In this document: positions 16,128-24,778 of the stretch, in pieces | Layout of the letters: each line of letters starts with the position of its first letter | How positions within the stretch are numbered: the first letter of the stretch is position 1 | NCBI RefSeq assembly: GCF_000953825.1 | Contig: NZ_BBUL01000092.1 | Location: 166,286-230,285 of the forward strand | Reading direction: 5' to 3' | Length of the DNA: 64,000 bases | From: Cellvibrio sp. OA-2007 | GTDB taxonomy: Bacteria; Pseudomonadota; Gammaproteobacteria; Pseudomonadales; Cellvibrionaceae | Notes under the pieces: model-generated | Database searches by the model: none | What the model saw: only the letters and a program-made list of their open reading frames with translations | What the model was told of the DNA's origin: nothing | Translations under genes and position numbers: made by a program

Positions 16128-16161
16128 TGTAAAAATCTGCTGCGCGCTAAGGATTTTTACA
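16128..16161 (-). terminator. Inverted repeat downstream of the MocR gene
   Basis: TGTAAAAATC and GATTTTTACA form a perfect 10-bp inverted repeat with 14 bases between, located 80 bp past the MocR stop and just before the next minus-strand gene. It could terminate MocR transcripts or act as an operator for the downstream gene. Confidence 0.45.
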
Positions 16162-16240
16162 GCCTGTTATGAGTGTAGTTGAAAGTAGCTCAGGCATCTC
16201 AACCGCTGAGCTTGTTACACTAAAAACTCACATTATTTAC

Positions 16241-17713
16241 TTACGTTTCAGTTGTTGCACATACAGTGCCAGCCTTAATCACCTGCGCCAAAATCTGCAC
16301 GTATTTATCCATCTCAATCGCGTCAACCTGCGCGTAACCCAGCATCAAACCATTGCGCAGGACTTTATCGGTTGCCAATTTGCTGAGCGGTTGCGCGTAG
16401 ACACCCTGCGCTAATAGCGCTTGGCTAATGACAAGATCATTACACTGTTCAGCTAAGGCGATGGTGAGGTGAATACCGGAAGATCCGCCATAAATTGTGA
16501 CACTGTCGCCAAGATATTTTTCAATTGCGCTCACTAATGCATCGCGCCTCGCTGCATACAAACGGCGCATTTTTTTCAGATGCTGGGCAAAATGCCCGGC
16601 GCGTAAAAATTCTGCCAGCGCCAATTGGTCAGCGCTGCGACCACGCAGATGCCCCAAGCGCAACATGCCATAAAACGCGGTGGCCAAGCCCTTGGGCACC
16701 AACATAAAACCAATGCGCAATGCAGGAAATAAGGTCTTGCTAAACGTACCGAGATAAATCACCGGCGCGTCTTCTACCAAACCTTGCATTGCTGGTAGCG
16801 GTGGGCCATCGCGACGGAATTCACTGTCGTAATCATCTTCAATAATTAACGCACCCACACGCTGGGCTGATTCGATCAAGCTCATGCGCCGCTCAATACT
16901 CATCACACTGCCCAGTGGAAATTGATGGGAGGGTGTGGTGTAAATAAATTTAGGCGGAAAATTATTCCAATCCGATTCACTGGGCGCTATGCCCTGCTCG
17001 TCCACCGCAATACCACGCACATGTAATTCGGCCGCCTTGAGCGATTGAAACGCACCGCCGTAACCAGGGTTTTCAATCCAAACTGTATTGCCCGCATTGG
17101 CCAGTGCATGGGCACAAATACCCAGACTTTGTTGGGTGCCATCGGTAATAAAAATTTGCGCTGCGGTACAGCGTACACCGCGTGTAGTGGTGAGATGGTC
17201 GGCAATGGCGCTGCGCAATTCTGGTTCACCGGCGACATCGGCGTAATCGAGTTGTTTATGGCTCAGCTTGCGCCAACTGCGCTCCACACAGCGGCGCCAC
17301 AACGGCAGGGGAAAATCCGCAAGGGAGGGAACACCCGGCATAAAAGCGGTAAACGCACCGTGTGGATCAACCGGCCAAGGCGTCAATTGCGCCCGCGTCG
17401 AAATCGCGCGTGTTGCACTGTTTGCCTCATCGACAAGATGGCGACCGGCACAGACTCCCTTTGCCACCCGCGTGCTGCTACCTTGGGTCTGCAACAAGCC
17501 TTCCGTCACCAATTGTTCATAGGCATACAGCACCGTGTTGCGTGCGACGTTAAGTTCTGCCGCCAGCGAGCGAGTACCGGGTAATTTTGCATCGGCGACA
17601 AGATGCCCATTCAAAATTGCCTCGCGCAAGCAGCCATACAAACGGCGCTGCTGGGATAACCTCAAGCCGCTATGGGCAGGCTGATACTGATCAAACAAGA
17701 GTTGGTAATCCAA
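16241..17713 (-). CDS. MocR/PdxR family regulator (GntR HTH plus aminotransferase domain)
   Basis: 490 residues. An N-terminal GntR-type winged helix (about 15-85: SQQRRLYGCLREAILNGHLV … GTRSLAAELNVARNTVLYAYE) is joined by a linker to a fold-type I aminotransferase-like domain (about 120-480). The PLP-binding lysine is in YLGTFSKTLFPALR. MocR proteins use PLP or an aminated ligand as effector. The start is TTG at 17713, with GGAG seven bases ahead. It is divergent from a pyridoxamine-phosphate-oxidase-like gene, its most likely target. Confidence 0.9.
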   Translation of the reverse strand: MDYQLLFDQYQPAHSGLRLSQQRRLYGCLREAILNGHLVADAKLPGTRSLAAELNVARNTVLYAYEQLVTEGLLQTQGSSTRVAKGVCAGRHLVDEANSATRAISTRAQLTPWPVDPHGAFTAFMPGVPSLADFPLPLWRRCVERSWRKLSHKQLDYADVAGEPELRSAIADHLTTTRGVRCTAAQIFITDGTQQSLGICAHALANAGNTVWIENPGYGGAFQSLKAAELHVRGIAVDEQGIAPSESDWNNFPPKFIYTTPSHQFPLGSVMSIERRMSLIESAQRVGALIIEDDYDSEFRRDGPPLPAMQGLVEDAPVIYLGTFSKTLFPALRIGFMLVPKGLATAFYGMLRLGHLRGRSADQLALAEFLRAGHFAQHLKKMRRLYAARRDALVSAIEKYLGDSVTIYGGSSGIHLTIALAEQCNDLVISQALLAQGVYAQPLSKLATDKVLRNGLMLGYAQVDAIEMDKYVQILAQVIKAGTVCATTET

Positions 17714-17717
17714 AAAG

Positions 17718-17761
17718 TGGCTCCAAAAAATTTATCAATAATGGATCTTATTATAGAGCCA
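17718..17761. promoter_or_regulatory. Divergent promoter region with spaced inverted repeat
   Basis: TGGCTC (17718-17723) and GAGCCA (17756-17761) form a spaced inverted repeat between the MocR regulator and its divergent neighbour. It overlaps AT-rich promoter-like sequence. MocR regulators bind paired sites, so this is a reasonable operator candidate, not a proven one. Confidence 0.4.
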
Positions 17762-17810
17762 ATGGCAGATTAACCTAGCATCTCCCTCTACGCGATTAAC
17801 AAGGATCACC

Positions 17811-18464
17811 ATGAACAACTCGCACACTACCGCACCATCGCCCCGCACCCGCATTCGCCGCATTCCCGAATTGGCCAGTTATGACCGCAGTGCGCTGTAT
17901 CAAATTATCGATGAAAGCTATGTCTGCCATATCGCCTTTCACGATGGCGAAAATAGCCACTGCATTCCCACCGCCTGTTGGCGCGATGAGGATTTTTTAT
18001 ATATCCACGGTTCTAATGGTGGCCGCTTGACCAAGATGTTATTGGGCAGGCGCCAGGTGTCGATTGCAATTACCCATGTGGATGGGTTGGTGCTGGCAAA
18101 ATCGGCGTTTAGCCACACCATGAATTACCGCTCCGCAGTGATTTATGGCGCGTTTGAATTAATTGAAGGGCGTGAACAAAAACTGGCAGCGATGGATGTG
18201 TTTATGGACAAGATAGCCGCAGGCCGCAAACAGGAAGCGCGCCCCGGTAACGATAAAGAATTAGCGGCAACCAGCGTGCTGCGAATTTCCCTCGTTGAAG
18301 CTGCAAGCAAAATCAGCAACACCTTGCCGGTGGATAAAGAAGAGGATCTGGATTTGCCGGTATGGGCAGGTGTTTTACCCTTGCGGGTGGTTCATGGCGA
18401 ACCGATTCATGCAAACAGTGAGGGGCTGACCACGCCCGATTACGTAAAAAATTGGGCGCAATAA
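17811..18464 (+). CDS. Pyridoxamine 5'-phosphate oxidase-like flavin-binding protein
   Basis: 217 residues with a split-barrel FMN-binding fold. It begins RIRRIPELASYDRSALYQII and contains C-H-I-A-F-H-D-G and YIHGSNGGRL, the pattern of the NimA-like branch of the pyridoxamine 5'-phosphate oxidase superfamily. Related proteins reduce nitro compounds or bind FMN, heme or F420. Substrate is unknown. The divergent MocR-type, PLP-binding regulator suggests control by a B6 vitamer or amine, but that is inference. Confidence 0.8.
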   Translation: MNNSHTTAPSPRTRIRRIPELASYDRSALYQIIDESYVCHIAFHDGENSHCIPTACWRDEDFLYIHGSNGGRLTKMLLGRRQVSIAITHVDGLVLAKSAFSHTMNYRSAVIYGAFELIEGREQKLAAMDVFMDKIAAGRKQEARPGNDKELAATSVLRISLVEAASKISNTLPVDKEEDLDLPVWAGVLPLRVVHGEPIHANSEGLTTPDYVKNWAQ

Positions 18465-18485
18465 GCTAAGCAATATTCCCCAAAA

Positions 18486-18554
18486 CGTCATCCCCGCGTG
18501 CGGGGATCCATAGGTTTACGATCAAAAGCTGGACTCCCGCGAGCGGGAGTGACA
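18486..18554. repeat. REP-like paired hairpins
   Basis: Two GC-rich hairpins in opposite sense lie between convergent genes. GTCATCCCCGCGTGCGGGGA is followed by TCCA, and about 20 bases later comes TGGACTCCCGCGAGCGGGAG followed by TGAC. The outer GTCA…TGAC and TCCA…TGGA elements are mirrored. This is the usual form of dispersed REP/BIME-type extragenic repeats in gammaproteobacteria. It may also end transcription from both sides. Confidence 0.75.
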
Positions 18555-18621
18555 ATGAGTTATTTAACTGATAAGCAATAAGCGGCCAGCTTTTTGCTTT
18601 CTATACTTAAGCTTTTATTAT

Positions 18622-19698
18622 TTATGTACTTACTTGTGCACGACGCTTGCGCAAATCCAACACCAGTGCAACCACTACATAGAGCACCACCACCGGAACC
18701 AATCCAAACAACACGGCGGTTTGCAATTGCGCCAAATACCCCAGTGACAAGGTCATCGCAATCAAAATCCATACATAGGCGGTATAGAGCGCAAGAAATA
18801 ACAAACCTTCTATACGGTTGAGCGATGCACCAATAAAAAATAACGGTAAACACAGTGCCGCTACACCGAGCATCACCGGAATATCGAAGCTCGCCAGTTG
18901 TTCACCGGCCAATAAAGGGGTGGGCGAGACTACGCCAGAAATACCCAATACACAGAGGATGTTAAAAATATTACTGCCCACTACGTTGCCTACGGCTATA
19001 TCGCGCTGGCCCTTCATAGTGGCCACTACCGATGTCACCAGCTCAGGTAAGGAGGTGCCCACTGCAACAATGGTTAAACCTATAACGGCTTCATTGATAC
19101 CCCAAGCAGTCGCTAGCTCTACCGCACTTTGTACCAACCAGCGCGCGCCCAGTACCAAGAGCACCAAGCCAACAATCACCAACAGTATGTTTTGCCACAT
19201 GGGAACGTTGGTTTTAAGCATTTCTTCTACTTCTTCATCCACTACATCAACACCCTTTTTCTTGCCCTGATAAAACAGGAAAAAGGTGTAGCCAAACAGG
19301 CCTGCCGCCAGAATGCCCGCTTCAACGCGACTGATGCTGCCGTCATAAGCCATAAATACCGCCAGCGCCGATAAGGCCACCATAATCGGCACGTCTTGAC
19401 GAATCAGCTGACGGGAAATTAACAGCGGCGATATAACCGCAGAAAGGCCGAGAATAAAGAGGATGTTCATAATGTTGCTGCCCACCACATTAGCGATGGC
19501 CAATTCCGCTTGCCCAGAGTAAGCAGCCTTCACGCTCACCGCCAATTCCGGCGCACTGGTGCCAAACGCAACCACCGTGAGACCAACCACCAATGCCGGT
19601 ACGCCAAAATTAGATGCGAGGCGCGCAGCCCCTTTGACCAATACATCGGCACCAATTACTAACAGCACTAAACCAACCACTAACAACAACCAGGTCAT
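18622..19698 (-). CDS. Calcium/sodium antiporter (CaCA family, YrbG-like)
   Basis: 358 residues with about ten membrane helices in two inverted halves. Each half carries an alpha-repeat: VVAFGTSAPELAVSVKA with GSNIMNILFILG in the first, and IVAVGTSLPELVTSVVA with GSNIFNILCVLG in the second. The acidic loop between the halves (D-V-V-D-E-E-V-E-E) is typical. It exchanges Na+ or H+ for Ca2+ or K+ across the inner membrane. The ATG at 19698 has GGAG seven bases ahead; the frame extends 19 codons further upstream without a better site. Confidence 0.9.
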   Translation of the reverse strand: MTWLLLVVGLVLLVIGADVLVKGAARLASNFGVPALVVGLTVVAFGTSAPELAVSVKAAYSGQAELAIANVVGSNIMNILFILGLSAVISPLLISRQLIRQDVPIMVALSALAVFMAYDGSISRVEAGILAAGLFGYTFFLFYQGKKKGVDVVDEEVEEMLKTNVPMWQNILLVIVGLVLLVLGARWLVQSAVELATAWGINEAVIGLTIVAVGTSLPELVTSVVATMKGQRDIAVGNVVGSNIFNILCVLGISGVVSPTPLLAGEQLASFDIPVMLGVAALCLPLFFIGASLNRIEGLLFLALYTAYVWILIAMTLSLGYLAQLQTAVLFGLVPVVVLYVVVALVLDLRKRRAQVST

Positions 19699-19780
19699 GG
19701 GTAACTCCAGGGTGAAAAATTTTGCCCAGCTTATAGAGATCACCCATAAAATCAAATCCCAATTGATAAATCTTATCGTT

Positions 19781-19817
19781 CAAAAAAACGGAGCCAACTG
19801 ACGCCGACTCCGGTTTT
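19781..19817 (-). terminator. Terminator of the GH5 gene
   Basis: On the minus strand, CGGAG … CTCCG pairs around an 11-14 base loop and is followed by a run of T (the plus-strand A-run at 19782-19788). It lies about 25 bp past the GH5 stop. Confidence 0.65.
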
Positions 19818-19839
19818 AGTGTTGATGAGCAAGAGGAAA

Positions 19840-22026
19840 TTAATTACCCCACAGATCCTTCAACAAGGTGGTTTTACGCGCATCAAAATTCAGCCAGGTG
19901 CCCCAGCCAGAGGGATTGCTGTCTGGATCGTGAGAATGCAAATACCAGCCACCGGTATCACCTGATTCCGGATTGATTGACCAATAACAGGCCTGGATCT
20001 TTTTCTCTTTCATATAGCTCACAAATGCCTGCTGCCATTGTTGGTCAACATTGGTGGTGATGTGGCTCCAGCGACTGCGATCTGCAACTGAACCTTTTGC
20101 CGGCCAATCCATATTGCCGCCAAATTCGCCCACTACCATTGCAAACCCCTGATCGCGCAGATAACCAAAGTGCTCATCCCAACCCACGCTGAGCTTGGCT
20201 TTGTTAATCACTATATTGCAATCAGAGTTACCCGCTTCATCGCCTTCCAATTCAGTACAGTTAACTTGTGTAGGGTCCATAAATTGTTTTTGTACAAACA
20301 CCGAAGGTCCGTAAGTGTGCGGTGAAAGCACCAAACGATCTTTCGGAATATTTAATGGATTAGCACGTGCGCCGTACATGTTCTCACCCCAGTTTGGATT
20401 CAGGTCTTCGCTGCCGTGAGGAATTTTTACCCCGCCTGCGGTGGCTGACACACCTTCAACAAAAATCAACACATTGGGGTTAACTGCACTGATCGCTTGA
20501 TAGGCTTTATCAGAAAGCGCTTTCCACTCGGCCCAGGTGTAGTCCCATGGCTCGTTGAAAATATCGATACCAATAATATTGTCTACGCCGAGTTGCGCCG
20601 AAAGCCCGGCGATTTCACGCAAGTTAGCCAGCCATTTGGCTTCGTTGTACTCATGTACCACCACGCCCGCACCACTCACTGGCGCACAGGAATAGCCTTC
20701 GCGTTTGAAGTCATAGCTTTCGCGATTAGCATCTGCGTAAGGCGGTTTGGCATCCAACCGGCCTGCGCGCCAACCGACATAGTTAGAGCAGGAGTGGATA
20801 TCCACAATCACTTCCAGATTGTTTTGATCCGCCAGTTTGATGAAATCCTCCATCGCTTGACGCGCATTGGTTTGGCGCACAGAAGCATGGTTTTTCAGCA
20901 CGCCGCCCGCTTGAATATCGCCACGCCCTTGTGGGTTATTGGGGTCCAACGTTTGCGGTGCTATTGGCAGCCGAATCACGTTGATACCCTGGGCTTTAAT
21001 TTCATTCATCGTCTGCTGAATAGTGCGGCCGGTATTCGCCCACCACATATTGCCCACATACAACTCCATCGGCGCACCGTCGGGATTATTCGCTGCATTT
21101 TTGGGTTCATGCTGACCTTCAAGGCCAAACCAGTTGCCGCACCGCACCGGAAATACAGTGCCATTTTTGGTGATGTTACCCGTTGTATCCACGCGGAAGA
21201 CAGCGCCTGCAGGCACACTGGAGCGGCTCGATGAACTAATCGAGCTAGGTGTACTGGAGCGCGATGAGCTAATCGAACTGCTGATGGAGCTTGGCGTACT
21301 TGAGCGCGATGAGCTGACCACACTACTGATCGAACTGGGTGTACTGGAACGGGAGCTGGAAACCGAAGAACTCACCACACTAGATGAATTAGCGCAGGCA
21401 GTAACACCGTAAGGTGAAGGCTGGCTGGTACAAGTATTGCGCGAAATACAGCTACGATTATTTTCATAACCCCAACCGCTGGTAGTAGTCACACACAAGG
21501 GGTACACGGTGCCGTACCAATTGCATTGCTGGACGCAGTTACTAATGCTGCTAGCTGATGAGCTGACCGTTGACGAGCGCGAGGAAGACGCAATTGAACT
21601 GGGCGTAGATGAACGCGATGACATTGCCGACGCCGAACTGCCTGCGCCACCACATACACTGCCACTCAGGGTTGGCTGTTCAAGCGCACCGCCATTTTTA
21701 TTTAACTGGAAACCAAAACTAGTAGCCTGACCTGGTTGCAGTGTGCCATTCCAACCCATATCGGTTGCGGTATAGGGGTTGCTGCCGGTGAGTTTGGCAT
21801 TCCATGAACCGGTTAAACGGTTGGTGTTGTACTGCCAATTCACTGACCAACCATTGATCGGAGTCGCAGTAGAGTTAGTGATAGTAATCGTGCCGGTGGC
21901 GCCGCTATTCCATTCATTATCAATTTTGTAAACACAGGCGGCTGAGGCTGCGCCGCTGTAACTGGTAGCGACTAAGATACCCAGCGCTGCGGCCAAGCGC
22001 AGGCGGTTTTTGGGTGGTGTAATCAT
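19840..22026 (-). CDS. Secreted GH5 endoglucanase with CBM2 and CBM10
   Basis: 728 residues. Order: signal peptide (1-29, ending A-A-S-A); CBM2 cellulose-binding module (about 30-129, paired terminal Cys and surface Trp residues); Ser-rich linker (about 130-163); CBM10 module (about 164-211, several Cys and Trp: CNWYGTVYPLC, SGWGYE); a long Ser/Thr linker of repeated S-S-S-R-S-S-T-P-S-S-I units (about 212-275); and a GH5 catalytic domain (about 276-728). The acid/base Glu is in DIFNEPWDY and the nucleophile Glu in VVGEFGG. It probably cleaves beta-1,4-glucan; mannan is an alternative within GH5. Start at 22026 is set by AAGGAG. The poly-Ser linkers are typical of Cellvibrio and Saccharophagus enzymes. 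Confidence 0.92.
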   Translation of the reverse strand: MITPPKNRLRLAAALGILVATSYSGAASAACVYKIDNEWNSGATGTITITNSTATPINGWSVNWQYNTNRLTGSWNAKLTGSNPYTATDMGWNGTLQPGQATSFGFQLNKNGGALEQPTLSGSVCGGAGSSASAMSSRSSTPSSIASSSRSSTVSSSASSISNCVQQCNWYGTVYPLCVTTTSGWGYENNRSCISRNTCTSQPSPYGVTACANSSSVVSSSVSSSRSSTPSSISSVVSSSRSSTPSSISSSISSSRSSTPSSISSSSRSSVPAGAVFRVDTTGNITKNGTVFPVRCGNWFGLEGQHEPKNAANNPDGAPMELYVGNMWWANTGRTIQQTMNEIKAQGINVIRLPIAPQTLDPNNPQGRGDIQAGGVLKNHASVRQTNARQAMEDFIKLADQNNLEVIVDIHSCSNYVGWRAGRLDAKPPYADANRESYDFKREGYSCAPVSGAGVVVHEYNEAKWLANLREIAGLSAQLGVDNIIGIDIFNEPWDYTWAEWKALSDKAYQAISAVNPNVLIFVEGVSATAGGVKIPHGSEDLNPNWGENMYGARANPLNIPKDRLVLSPHTYGPSVFVQKQFMDPTQVNCTELEGDEAGNSDCNIVINKAKLSVGWDEHFGYLRDQGFAMVVGEFGGNMDWPAKGSVADRSRWSHITTNVDQQWQQAFVSYMKEKKIQACYWSINPESGDTGGWYLHSHDPDSNPSGWGTWLNFDARKTTLLKDLWGN
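21208..21384 (-). repeat. Tandem repeats encoding the poly-serine linker
   Basis: About three imperfect copies of a 42-48 base unit encode S-S-S-R-S-S-T-P-S-S-I-S-S and variants between CBM10 and the GH5 domain. Such repeats can vary in copy number by slippage or recombination. Confidence 0.75.
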
Positions 22027-22435
22027 AGGTGTCTCCTTGATTGCATGAGAAAAGGGCTGAACGCCCAGTGTGTAGTCATGACACAGGCTTGAATGATTAC
22101 TGCATGAACGAGGTGGAGAGGCCACGTCAAACATCATTATTTTTATTATTGGATCTGGTGCCTGTACTGCGATGGCTGTGTTGTTGATGGTTTCAACATC
22201 ACCAAAACAGCGCTGTCATTCTCATTTTTATCGCACGGGAGTTCTGCGACCTGATTAACAAATGATCATACCTTTTTATTATTTATCTTACTTTTTATAT
22301 TCAGTATTCATTTACTGTCGCTTCCAAGCACAATTACAACACCGATATTCCGTGCAGAAATGTAAATGCCATGGCGACTCAGCGACTTCGCAGCTAAGGT
22401 TGCACAGACGAATTCACTGTTACAGGACGACCGCA
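22027..22435. other. Divergent intergenic region between GH5 and CE4 genes
   Basis: This 409-bp AT-rich gap holds the promoters of two divergent carbohydrate-active enzyme genes. I see a 10-bp perfect palindrome ACAGCGCTGT at 22207-22216, whose central CG resembles LacI-family operators, and TGATCA near 22263. No RNA gene or convincing ORF was found; the plus-strand frame from 22262 is the upstream extension of the CE4 gene. Confidence 0.5.
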
Positions 22436-23272
22436 ATGACAATAAAAATCCACCCATCGCATTTAATCGCCAGCCTATTACTTGGCCTACTGTGCACAGC
22501 TTCAAGCAGTTTTGCTGCTGATAAGCCGTTCGTTTGGCCAAAAGGTGCCAAAGCCGCAGTTAACCTCGCCTATGACGATGCGCTAGACAGCCAATTGGAT
22601 AACGTCATCCCCACCCTCAACAAATACCATCTGCGCGGCACCTTTTATTTAAACGTCGTCAGCCCAACACTGGTCACTCGCTTAGAAGACTGGCGCGCAG
22701 CAGCTAAACAAGGCCATGAATTGGGCAACCACAGTATTTTTCATCAATGCGCCAAAAGCCAACCTGGACGCGAATGGGTTGCGGAAGATCGCGATTTGGA
22801 TAAAGTCAGCGTTATTCAAATGCAGGACCAAGTAAAAGTAGCGAATAGTTTTTTACATGCGATCGACGGCAAAACCGAACGTACCTTTACCCCGCCCTGT
22901 ATCGATTTAAAAGCCGGCGGCGCCAATTATGTGGATGGGTTAAAAAGTGAATTTGTCGCCTTTAAAACCAATTTTGGTGGCGTCACACCCGATATGAATA
23001 CACTCGACCCCTATGCAGTCAGTGTAGATTTTCCCAGTGGTGTTACCGGCGCGCAGTTAATTGCCGTAGTAAAAGAAGCGGCAGCCAAAGGCACTATGGC
23101 GAACTTCACCTTTCACGGTATAGGCGGCGATCACCTTGTCACCTCCAAGGAAGCTCACGATGAATTGGTGAAATATTTGGCTGATAACAAAGATATTTAT
23201 TGGACTGATTCTTTTGTCAACATTATGAAATACGTGAAACAACAACAGGCTGGCTCAAGGATTGCTAAGTGA
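22436..23272 (+). CDS. Secreted polysaccharide deacetylase (CE4 family)
   Basis: 278 residues with a signal peptide (ending S-S-F-A-A) and a NodB-homology domain. The catalytic/metal Asp pair is in NLAYDDALDSQ and the metal-binding H-x3-H in GNHSIFH; FTFHGIGGDH near the end supplies the last motif. CE4 enzymes remove acetyl groups from xylan, chitin or peptidoglycan. Beside a cellulose-binding GH5 enzyme, a plant-polysaccharide esterase role is plausible, but the substrate is not readable from sequence. ATG at 22436 has AGGA nine bases upstream and starts a normal leader; the frame runs 58 codons further upstream without leader character. Confidence 0.85.
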   Translation: MTIKIHPSHLIASLLLGLLCTASSSFAADKPFVWPKGAKAAVNLAYDDALDSQLDNVIPTLNKYHLRGTFYLNVVSPTLVTRLEDWRAAAKQGHELGNHSIFHQCAKSQPGREWVAEDRDLDKVSVIQMQDQVKVANSFLHAIDGKTERTFTPPCIDLKAGGANYVDGLKSEFVAFKTNFGGVTPDMNTLDPYAVSVDFPSGVTGAQLIAVVKEAAAKGTMANFTFHGIGGDHLVTSKEAHDELVKYLADNKDIYWTDSFVNIMKYVKQQQAGSRIAK

Positions 23273-23394
23273 TAAAGAACACTCCCATTTGACATTAAAA
23301 GGGGCAGGTGCAGGCTCGTTTTCTGGGGAAAAATTACAATCATTTTGTAAAAGTGCGCAAACAGTTTACGGATAACACAGAGGTTTAAATACGC

Positions 23395-24288
23395 GTGACC
23401 AGCCACATCACTGCACTGCTCATACTCAACAACAGTAGCCGCAACGGTGGCGATGCCGATATTCAACAAGGGTTATCGCTGCTGGAAAACGCGAACATTA
23501 CACTTATCCGAAAATCACCCAGCAGCGCTGAAGAGTGTCGAAAAATTATCGCCGAGCACGCGAATCAAGTGCAATTAGTTATTCTGGGCGGCGGCGATGG
23601 CACAATCAGTTCAGCGGCGGAAACACTTTACCAACATAAGTTACCACTGGCGATTTTGCCCTTAGGTACAGCGAATGATTTAGCACGCTCGCTGGAGATC
23701 CCCACCAATTTAACCGAAGCATTTCAAACCATTCTCGACAATCGCCGCAGCAAAATAGATCTTGGTGTACTCAATGGACATTATTTTTTAAATGCAGCAC
23801 ATATAGGCCTTGGGGTAAAAGTCTCCCATGAGCTAACGCCCAACATCAAAAAGAAACTGGGTATTTTTAGCTATCTTCACGCCGTGTTTGCCGCCTTTAA
23901 AAATAACAAATCATTTCGGGTTAACATTACGATTGATGGCAAGACACAGGTTTTACGCTCCATCCAACTAACTGTAGGCAATGGGCGTTATTACGGCGGC
24001 GGTAATATTGTCGATGAAAGATCAGCAATTAATGATGGGCTGTTGCGAGTTTACAGTATTCCCCCAACTCGTTTTTGGGACCTGTTAAGCCATGCGTTTT
24101 TGTTGCGCAATGGCAAACAACGGGAGATAGAAAATATCTTCACAGCCAGCGGTAAGCGAATCGAAATTAATACCAAACGGCCAAAAGAAATTCACGCCGA
24201 TGGCGAAGGTGTGTGTAATACGCCCGCGCTTTTCGAAATCATTCCCCAAGCCTTGGAAGTCATCCGGCCAAGACCCGCTACACTTTAA
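23395..24288 (+). CDS. YegS/BmrU-like lipid (diacylglycerol) kinase
   Basis: 297 residues, GTG start. The DAGK catalytic domain is clear: GGGDGTISSAAETL (nucleotide loop, about 63-76) and LPLGTANDLARSL (about 87-99). The C-terminal beta-sandwich contains VGNGRYYGGG and IHADGE. Members phosphorylate lipids such as phosphatidylglycerol or diacylglycerol at the inner membrane. It is followed 35 bp later by a small four-helix protein gene, perhaps co-transcribed. Confidence 0.88.
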   Translation: MTSHITALLILNNSSRNGGDADIQQGLSLLENANITLIRKSPSSAEECRKIIAEHANQVQLVILGGGDGTISSAAETLYQHKLPLAILPLGTANDLARSLEIPTNLTEAFQTILDNRRSKIDLGVLNGHYFLNAAHIGLGVKVSHELTPNIKKKLGIFSYLHAVFAAFKNNKSFRVNITIDGKTQVLRSIQLTVGNGRYYGGGNIVDERSAINDGLLRVYSIPPTRFWDLLSHAFLLRNGKQREIENIFTASGKRIEINTKRPKEIHADGEGVCNTPALFEIIPQALEVIRPRPATL

Positions 24289-24323
24289 TTTAATACATTT
24301 TGGCTTAACACAAAGGAATTCGT

Positions 24324-24773
24324 ATGTTTCACTTATTGTCTGATAGCGAAGTCGCACTCAACGAATTACTCGTCGCTTGCCGCGAGAGCATCGATCATTA
24401 TGAAGATGCAATAAACCTGAGTGAAAACCCAGTGATTACCGACAGCTTCCGCAAGATCGCCGCCGCGCGCAAACCATTCATTAATAAGCTGGAAGAAGAA
24501 ATACGTCAGTTGGGTGATTTGCCTTCGGTTCCCGACCCGGACAAAGAGACGAGTGAAATGATAATGCATCATGTAGGCGCGGCATTCACACCGGATTACA
24601 CCCACGAGTTATTAGCGCAACGAATTGAAGCTGAAGAAAATATCAAATACATCATCGCGCAAGCGCACACCACTCAACCGAGCGAAACCTGCGTGAACTT
24701 GCTCAATGAATTGCACGCGCATGTTGAACAAACAATCAAACTGTTTGTAGCGGCAACAAAAGAAATAAATTAG
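24324..24773 (+). CDS. Four-helix-bundle protein, DUF2383/PA2169-like
   Basis: 149 residues, predicted almost wholly alpha-helical and acidic, with no signal peptide. The layout (LNELLVACRESIDHYEDAI … DSFRKIAAARKPFINKLEEEI) resembles PA2169/DUF2383 proteins, a ferritin-like family of unknown function tied to stress or general maintenance. It has an AAGGA ribosome site, sits right after the lipid kinase, and ends 5 bp from the convergent rlmE stop. Confidence 0.65.
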   Translation: MFHLLSDSEVALNELLVACRESIDHYEDAINLSENPVITDSFRKIAAARKPFINKLEEEIRQLGDLPSVPDPDKETSEMIMHHVGAAFTPDYTHELLAQRIEAEENIKYIIAQAHTTQPSETCVNLLNELHAHVEQTIKLFVAATKEIN

Positions 24774-24778
24774 AACAA

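Noticed and set aside
21134..21412. 92-codon plus-strand frame with repeated E-R-D-E-L-I-E-L-G-V-L units
   Set aside because: It is the antisense reading of the poly-Ser linker repeats of the GH5 gene, so the repetition is inherited.
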